From positions 1 through 10,319 of the forward strand of contig HF988455.1 of assembly GCA_000431975.1 (NCBI GenBank): a stretch of 10,319 nt of DNA. Reading direction: 5' to 3'. This DNA is from Prevotella sp. CAG:924 (GTDB taxonomy: Bacteria > Bacteroidota > Bacteroidia > Bacteroidales > Bacteroidaceae). The position numbers and the translations under genes were made by a program. The notes beneath the pieces are model-generated. The model saw only the letters and a list, made by a program, of their open reading frames with translations, was not told where the DNA came from and did not search any database. Shown piece after piece: positions 7,080 to 10,319 of the stretch (position 1 is the stretch's first letter; each line of letters starts with the position of its first letter).

Positions 7080-9110
7080 TTAGTTTACAAATTTATCGAT
7101 GAACTGGTCTTCGCTGATGATAGGCGTACCGAGCTGGTGCGCCTTCTGGTTCTTGCCACTTGTGGAGGTGACATCATTATTAATAAGGTAGGAGGTCGAC
7201 TTCGAGACGCTTCCCGTCACCTTGCCGCCCTGCGACTCGATATAAGCCTTGAGCTCGTTGCGGTTCTTATAGTGGTGGACATCGCCGGTGACGACGAACG
7301 TGAGGCCTTCGCAGCGCTTGCCCTTAGGAGCCGTGTCGGCGGCTGTCACGGTGAGCGCCTCCCTCAGGTGCCGGTAGACGGCCTGGTTGTGATTGTCCTG
7401 GAACCATTTGCAGAAAGAGGCCGACTTCTCCGGTCCGATGCCCGGGATCAGGGCGAGCTGGTCGGCGGGCTGCATGGCGAACAAGTCGCCGTCCTTGGCC
7501 TGACGCTCTCCCGTGGCGATGGCTACGAGCTCATCGAGGGGGTAGGCGCCAAGCAGGCGGGTGCACACATCCTGACCGCAAAGCGGGATGGTGAGGGCAT
7601 AGAGCAGATGGCGGGCATCGACGGTGCAGGCCTTCTCGATGCTCTGGAGGAGCTTGCCGACACTCTTCTCGCCGAAGCCGTCGAGCTGCTCCATGTCATG
7701 GGCATGGTCGCGAAGGCGGAACAGGTCGGCATACTCGCGCACCCAGCCGAGGTTGATGAGCTTCTGTACGGTCTGCTCCGACATACCGTCGATGTTGACA
7801 CCCTCCTTCGACACGAAGCGGGCGAACTTCTTCAGCTGCTTGGCAGGACAGGCGGGGTTGGTGCAGTGGAGCGTGCGTGTGCCGCTGGCCGATCCTATGA
7901 CCTCCGTAGGCGACTGGCATACGGGACAGGCATGGGGGATCTCGAACGCGCCGACGGGCTCGACGACACGGATCACCTTGGGGATGATCTTGTTGGCCTT
8001 GATCACTTCGATCCTGGAGCCTTGGCCGCCGATGCCGAGGCGCTCACATTCGCTGATGTTGCACAGAGAGGCACGCTTCACCGTCGTGCCCTCGAGCTCT
8101 ACGGGACGGAAGACGGCAACGGGCGAGATCGTCGAGGCGGCACAGCTCCACTCGATATGGTCGAGCTCTGTCGCCGCACTCTCGTCCTGCCACTTGAAGG
8201 CATAGCCGGCACGTGTGGCATGATGGCCGGTGACCGATCCGGTCTGTGCGTAGGCCGTGTCGTCGTAGGCCACGACAAGGCCGTCGACGGGATAGGGGTT
8301 GCGCACAAGGGACTTGTCTGCCGGATCGCCCGTCACACGGAGCGTCCACCGGTCGATGACGGCCTGGATGTTCTCGCGTGTGGGCACGGCGATCAGCTCA
8401 TGCTCCACGGGATGGAATCCCTGCTCGCGGAGGAAGTCCATACGGCCGCCCCACGACGGCAATTCCTCGTCGGCATGGACAAGCGTGAAAGGAATCCACT
8501 GCAGGTGGCGCGCCTTGACTTCAAGGGGATCCTTGAGCGTGAGGGAACCGGAGGCGAGGTTGCGCGGGTTGGCGTACTCCTCGTCGCTTTCCATATTGAA
8601 CTGCTCAAAGTCGGCATAGCTGATCACACACTCACCGCGCACTACCAGATGGCCCTGATAGCCGATCGTGAGCAGTACGCCGCCGATGGCACCGGCCAGA
8701 TGGGTGATGTTGGTACCGATGTGTCCGTTGCCACGGGTGACGACCTTCGTGAGTCGTCCGTTGTCGTAGGTCACCACGAGGGTGAGGCCGTCGAGCTTCC
8801 AGGAGATCCAGATGGGACGTCCCTCGGCCCATTTGGCAATGTCCTCGGTCTTCTTGGTCTTAGCCAGGGAGAGGGCGGGATATTCGTGCGCCTCCTTCTG
8901 GCCGGCGATGCTGTCTTCAGACACTTTGTGTGTGGGAGAGCCGTCGAGCACTTCTCCTGTGGTCTCCTCCAACTGCTTGAGCTCGTCGAAGGCGGCATCC
9001 CATTCGTAGTCGCTCATCAGCTCCCCGCGCCCGTTGTAGTAAGCGTCGGAGGCTTCGTTGAGTCGCTGTATGAGTTGCTGCATGTGCAGCCGCTGATCGT
9101 CTGTCATCAT
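7080..9110 (-). CDS. ligA: Divergent NAD+-dependent DNA ligase (LigA family)
   Basis: A 676-residue protein with the full LigA layout. The Ia domain (about 5-65) has 'YYNGRGELMSDYEWD' and 'SPT'. In the nucleotidyltransferase domain (about 75-310), Lys105 in 'WKLDG' is the adenylated lysine; 'VRGE' (157-160), 'ANPRN' (180-184) and motif V Lys306 in 'GYAFKW' are present. An OB domain (about 315-390) has 'LEGTTVKRASL'. A zinc finger has Cys395, 398, 416 and 421. Helix-hairpin-helix repeats cover about 435-575 ('LIPGIGPEKSASF', 553-565), and a BRCT domain covers about 600-676. It seals 3'-OH/5'-phosphate nicks using NAD+. Oddities: motif IV, usually DGVVVKV, is 'DGLVVAYDD' with Ala281 in the lysine position; the usual TRGDG reads 'TRGNG' (125-129); the usual VGRTG region reads 'CAASTISPVA'. 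It resembles a divergent LigA branch I recall from gut Firmicutes, so it may be a second ligase. The ATG at 9110 follows a perfect promoter element; a second ATG follows directly. Confidence 0.9.
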   Translation of the reverse strand: MMTDDQRLHMQQLIQRLNEASDAYYNGRGELMSDYEWDAAFDELKQLEETTGEVLDGSPTHKVSEDSIAGQKEAHEYPALSLAKTKKTEDIAKWAEGRPIWISWKLDGLTLVVTYDNGRLTKVVTRGNGHIGTNITHLAGAIGGVLLTIGYQGHLVVRGECVISYADFEQFNMESDEEYANPRNLASGSLTLKDPLEVKARHLQWIPFTLVHADEELPSWGGRMDFLREQGFHPVEHELIAVPTRENIQAVIDRWTLRVTGDPADKSLVRNPYPVDGLVVAYDDTAYAQTGSVTGHHATRAGYAFKWQDESAATELDHIEWSCAASTISPVAVFRPVELEGTTVKRASLCNISECERLGIGGQGSRIEVIKANKIIPKVIRVVEPVGAFEIPHACPVCQSPTEVIGSASGTRTLHCTNPACPAKQLKKFARFVSKEGVNIDGMSEQTVQKLINLGWVREYADLFRLRDHAHDMEQLDGFGEKSVGKLLQSIEKACTVDARHLLYALTIPLCGQDVCTRLLGAYPLDELVAIATGERQAKDGDLFAMQPADQLALIPGIGPEKSASFCKWFQDNHNQAVYRHLREALTVTAADTAPKGKRCEGLTFVVTGDVHHYKNRNELKAYIESQGGKVTGSVSKSTSYLINNDVTSTSGKNQKAHQLGTPIISEDQFIDKFVN

Positions 9111-9131
9111 ATTGTGTTTCTACATTTTGTG

Positions 9132-9139
9132 CAAATATA
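9132..9139 (-). promoter_or_regulatory. Bacteroidetes -7 promoter element of ligA-trmD
   Basis: On the minus strand the bases are TATATTTG, a perfect TAnnTTTG, ending 21 bases before the ligA ATG at 9110. A T-run lies just upstream, but there is no clear -33 TTTG. It is the only good promoter for the ligase-trmD pair. Confidence 0.7.
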
Positions 9140-9168
9140 CGAAAAAATATTGGAGGGGAGAGGATAGG

Positions 9169-9414
9169 GACGGGGAAAAGTCGGTGACGCGGATATGTTT
9201 TGGACTGTCCCGACTTACAGGAGGCCGGGGAGGAGGATAGGGCGGAAAGCAAGGGAAACTCGCCGGTGAGCCCACCGCCAAGAGAAGAATGTCTTCTTGC
9301 GGGACACATCCCAACCGGTGTGCCGGTTGCAGACCCCTTGCCGGCGGGTTCGCTCAGGATGTTTCCCGTCGTTTCCCGACCTGCATTCCGGCATTGACGC
9401 ACAGGGAACAGGTC
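9169..9414. other. Cluster of stem-loops, possible structured RNA (unknown strand)
   Basis: Five local inverted repeats follow one another: AAGTCGG 9178-9184 with CCGACTT 9210-9216; CGGTG 9264-9268 with CACCG 9273-9277; AGAAGA 9283-9288 with TCTTCT 9292-9297; CAACCGG 9312-9318 with CCGGTTG 9323-9329 (four-base loop); GACCTG 9378-9383 with CAGGTC 9409-9414. Two long-range pairings could close the set: GACGGGGAAA 9169-9178 with TTTCCCGTC 9362-9370 (one bulged G), or GGGAAAC 9253-9259 with GTTTCCC 9361-9367. GTTTCCCG is directly repeated at 9361-9368 and 9371-9378. No terminator or known RNA family is recognised, so this may be a non-coding RNA or only GC-rich spacer. Confidence 0.3.
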
Positions 9415-9492
9415 AACTATATATATAATGTAAGCTGCATCGTGGACATACGCTTGAGAAGATATTTCTTTGTCATTCTGGCAGTGTGTTGT

Positions 9493-9503
9493 GACAATTT
9501 GTC
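9493..9503. promoter_or_regulatory. Small palindrome upstream of hsp20, possible operator
   Basis: GACAA (9493-9497), one central T, then TTGTC (9499-9503) make a perfect 11-base palindrome in AT-rich DNA where the hsp20 promoter would be expected. It does not resemble the CIRCE heat-shock operator. No perfect TAnnTTTG is seen on the plus strand nearby. Operator function is speculative. Confidence 0.25.
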
Positions 9504-9526
9504 TTATATCAAATTTTGGTACGTTA

Positions 9527-9603
9527 GTTGCTTATGGAGTAAGTGCAACCGGATCCCCGGAAGGGTAACGGAAGCAGGCCATCCGATTCGGAAACGGATC
9601 GGA
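9527..9603 (+). promoter_or_regulatory. Two hairpins in the likely hsp20 leader
   Basis: Hairpin one: GTTGC (9527-9531) with GCAAC (9545-9549) plus TTA (9532-9534) with TAA (9540-9542), a two-base bulge and a five-base loop. Hairpin two: nine pairs with one G-U, arms 9582-9590 and 9595-9603, closed by a GAAA tetraloop (9591-9594) of the stable GNRA type. Both lie upstream of the ribosome binding site and would be in the leader if transcription starts near 9500-9520. They could stabilise the message or take part in regulation; no known RNA thermometer class is recognised. Confidence 0.35.
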
Positions 9604-9650
9604 AGGACTGGAAAATAAACATTGAATAATAATAACAAAAAATAAAATTT

Positions 9651-9655
9651 GGAGG
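9651..9655 (+). promoter_or_regulatory. Strong Shine-Dalgarno of hsp20
   Basis: GGAGG lies 8 bases before the ATG at 9664. Such a clear Shine-Dalgarno is uncommon in Bacteroidetes, where starts mostly rely on A-rich leaders, as seen for the other genes here. It sits in the loop of a weak all-A/U stem, AATTT (9646-9650) with AAATT (9659-9663), directly abutting the start codon. It fixes the start of this gene. Confidence 0.75.
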
Positions 9656-9663
9656 TATAAATT

Positions 9664-10089
9664 ATGTGGTATCCTGTATTAGGTTCTAATAATTGGTTGA
9701 GCAACGCATTTGATGATTTCTTCAACACGGAAGGCATGCCGAAGATGAACGCTACGGCTCCTGCTGTGAACGTGAAGGAAAGCGACAAGGCATATACAAT
9801 GGAAGTAGCCGCTCCCGGCCTGAAGAAGGAGCAGTGCAATGTAAGCATTGACAAGGACGGCTATCTGAAGGTAAAGATCGAGGCCAAGGAGGAGAAGAAT
9901 GAGAATCGCAGCGAGCGCTATCTGCGCCGTGAGTTCTCGTATGCCAACTATGAGCAGAGCTACACGCTGCCCGATGATGTTGACCATGAGCACATCTCTG
10001 CCAAGGTGGAGAACGGTATCCTCTATGTAGAGCTGCCCAAGCTGCAGAAGAAGACACCTGAGGTGAGCCGCCACATTGAGATCGGCTAA
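9664..10089 (+). CDS. hsp20: Small heat shock protein, Hsp20/alpha-crystallin family
   Basis: A 141-residue ATP-independent chaperone that binds unfolding proteins in the cytosol and hands them to DnaK/ClpB-type refolding systems. A short N-terminal arm (1-32, beginning MWYPVLG with aromatics 'NNWLSNAFDDFF', 9-20) leads into the alpha-crystallin domain (about 33-126): 'APAVNVKESDKAYTMEVAAPGL' starts at residue 32, and the signature 'VENGILYVELPK' is at 115-126. The C-terminal tail carries the oligomerisation motif Ile-x-Ile at 138-140 just before the end. Length and layout are normal for bacterial Hsp20. It is the only plus-strand gene here, divergent from ligA-trmD, with a strong Shine-Dalgarno and a structured leader, which suggests high, possibly stress-controlled expression. 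No HrcA/CIRCE site is seen. Confidence 0.95.
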   Translation: MWYPVLGSNNWLSNAFDDFFNTEGMPKMNATAPAVNVKESDKAYTMEVAAPGLKKEQCNVSIDKDGYLKVKIEAKEEKNENRSERYLRREFSYANYEQSYTLPDDVDHEHISAKVENGILYVELPKLQKKTPEVSRHIEIG

Positions 10090-10280
10090 TGCCGCCGGTG
10101 TAAGGGCGCCGCTTCTGAAACGGTACGCTTACACAACAGGACAATTATTTTAGACATGAGCTTTCCGGGAGGATGGAGCCCGGAGGTGCGCTGACGGACA
10201 GTGTTCATTTTTCAACTTTTACACTTTTAGTCGCAGCGCGCTTCCCGGACGAAAGAATCACGGAGAGAATCAAATAGCGA
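10090..10280 (+). other. hsp20 trailer or separate small transcript with hairpins
   Basis: The stretch between hsp20 and the terminator has no convincing gene. GTGTAAG (10098-10104) pairs perfectly with CTTACAC (10128-10134), with further inner pairs around 10109-10111 and 10121-10123. TCCGGG (10164-10169) pairs with CCCGGA (10179-10184) around a nine-base loop. A 12-codon frame at 10156-10194 (MSFPGGWSPEVR) overlaps the second hairpin and is more likely chance than a peptide gene. A T-rich segment (about 10207-10231) has two ACTTTT repeats but no perfect TAnnTTTG. Confidence 0.35.
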
Positions 10281-10319
10281 GGGACGGAACAGTCGGTGAG
10301 ACTGGCCGTCCCTTTTTTT
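10281..10319 (+). terminator. Strong intrinsic terminator downstream of hsp20
   Basis: GGGACGG (10281-10287) pairs perfectly with CCGTCCC (10306-10312). An inner stem AGTC (10291-10294) with GACT (10300-10303) closes a five-base loop. A run of at least seven T (10313-10319) follows up to the window edge. It acts on the plus strand, 192 bases past the hsp20 stop, so it ends either a long hsp20 trailer or a separate small RNA. Confidence 0.9.

Larger units (their letters stand above)
9111..9663. other. Divergent intergenic region between ligA and hsp20
   Basis: This 553-base region has three parts. The first (9111-9145) is AT-rich and holds the ligA promoter. The second (about 9150-9415) is GC- and purine-rich with several perfect stem-loops and no believable open frame. 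The third (about 9415-9663) is AT-rich with hsp20 control sequences: a small palindrome, two hairpins and a Shine-Dalgarno. A 109-codon frame crossing it (9289-9618) has a Cys/Arg/Pro-rich composition, no start signal and no known motif, so it is not called. I found no tRNA, tmRNA, RNase P or SRP RNA signature. Confidence 0.55.

Noticed and set aside
6705..9167. An 820-codon open frame on the plus strand opposite the ligase
   Set aside because: It is antisense to a motif-rich ligase, and its product is a low-complexity Gly/Val/Leu/His/Asp mix without domains. Codon bias at high GC produces such shadow frames.
9551..9590. Resemblance to SRP RNA (GGAA loop followed by GGAAGCAG)
   Set aside because: The spacing between the GGAA loop and AGCAG is wrong (extra bases GGTAAC-like), and the flanking helix does not continue as in 4.5S RNA.
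9289..9618. A 109-codon plus-strand frame ahead of hsp20
   Set aside because: Cys/Arg/Pro-rich composition with no start signal; it crosses both the stem-loop cluster and the hsp20 leader and has no known motif.
10156..10194. A 12-codon frame MSFPGGWSPEVR as a leader or signalling peptide
   Set aside because: Very short, overlaps a hairpin, no Shine-Dalgarno, no downstream gene in view; likely chance.

Overview
The window looks like chromosomal DNA from a GC-rich member of the Bacteroidales, most likely Prevotellaceae. Three things point there. Three genes have a perfect Bacteroidetes -7 promoter element (TAnnTTTG) just upstream. Most starts have only A/T-rich leaders instead of a Shine-Dalgarno sequence. 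The gene content is exported glycan- and peptide-degrading enzymes mixed with housekeeping genes. I see no mobile element, CRISPR array, tRNA, rRNA or phage gene.

Layout. Six genes lie on the minus strand and one on the plus strand. From left to right: (1) the N-terminal 294 codons of an exported GH51 alpha-L-arabinofuranosidase-type protein with a propeller-like front domain, cut by the window edge; (2) a 366-base gap holding its promoter and the terminator of the next gene; (3) an exported C1-family (bleomycin hydrolase/PepC-like) cysteine peptidase; (4) a cytosolic M24B Xaa-Pro aminopeptidase 39 bases upstream of it, probably the same transcript; (5) an exported multidomain GH20 beta-N-acetylhexosaminidase; (6) trmD; (7) an NAD+-dependent DNA ligase whose stop lies 3 bases before trmD. 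After a 553-base divergent intergenic region comes (8) a plus-strand small heat shock protein (Hsp20) with a strong Shine-Dalgarno, then a 230-base tail ending in a textbook intrinsic terminator.

How the genes fit together. GH51 and GH20 attack plant arabinosides and terminal HexNAc residues. The exported C1 peptidase and cytosolic Xaa-Pro aminopeptidase form a plausible peptide-degradation pair, and ligase plus TrmD form an information-processing operon. There is no SusC/SusD pair or sugar regulator, so this is not a classical polysaccharide utilisation locus.

Most worth a second look: the ligase is not an ordinary LigA. It keeps the fold, nucleotidyl lysine, zinc finger and BRCT domain, but its motif IV lysine is alanine and several canonical motifs are changed. 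Other points are a four-cysteine insert in the GH20 enzyme, the propeller-GH51 fusion, a run of stem-loops between ligA and hsp20, and a structured hsp20 leader and trailer. I do not see a clearly new multi-gene system.
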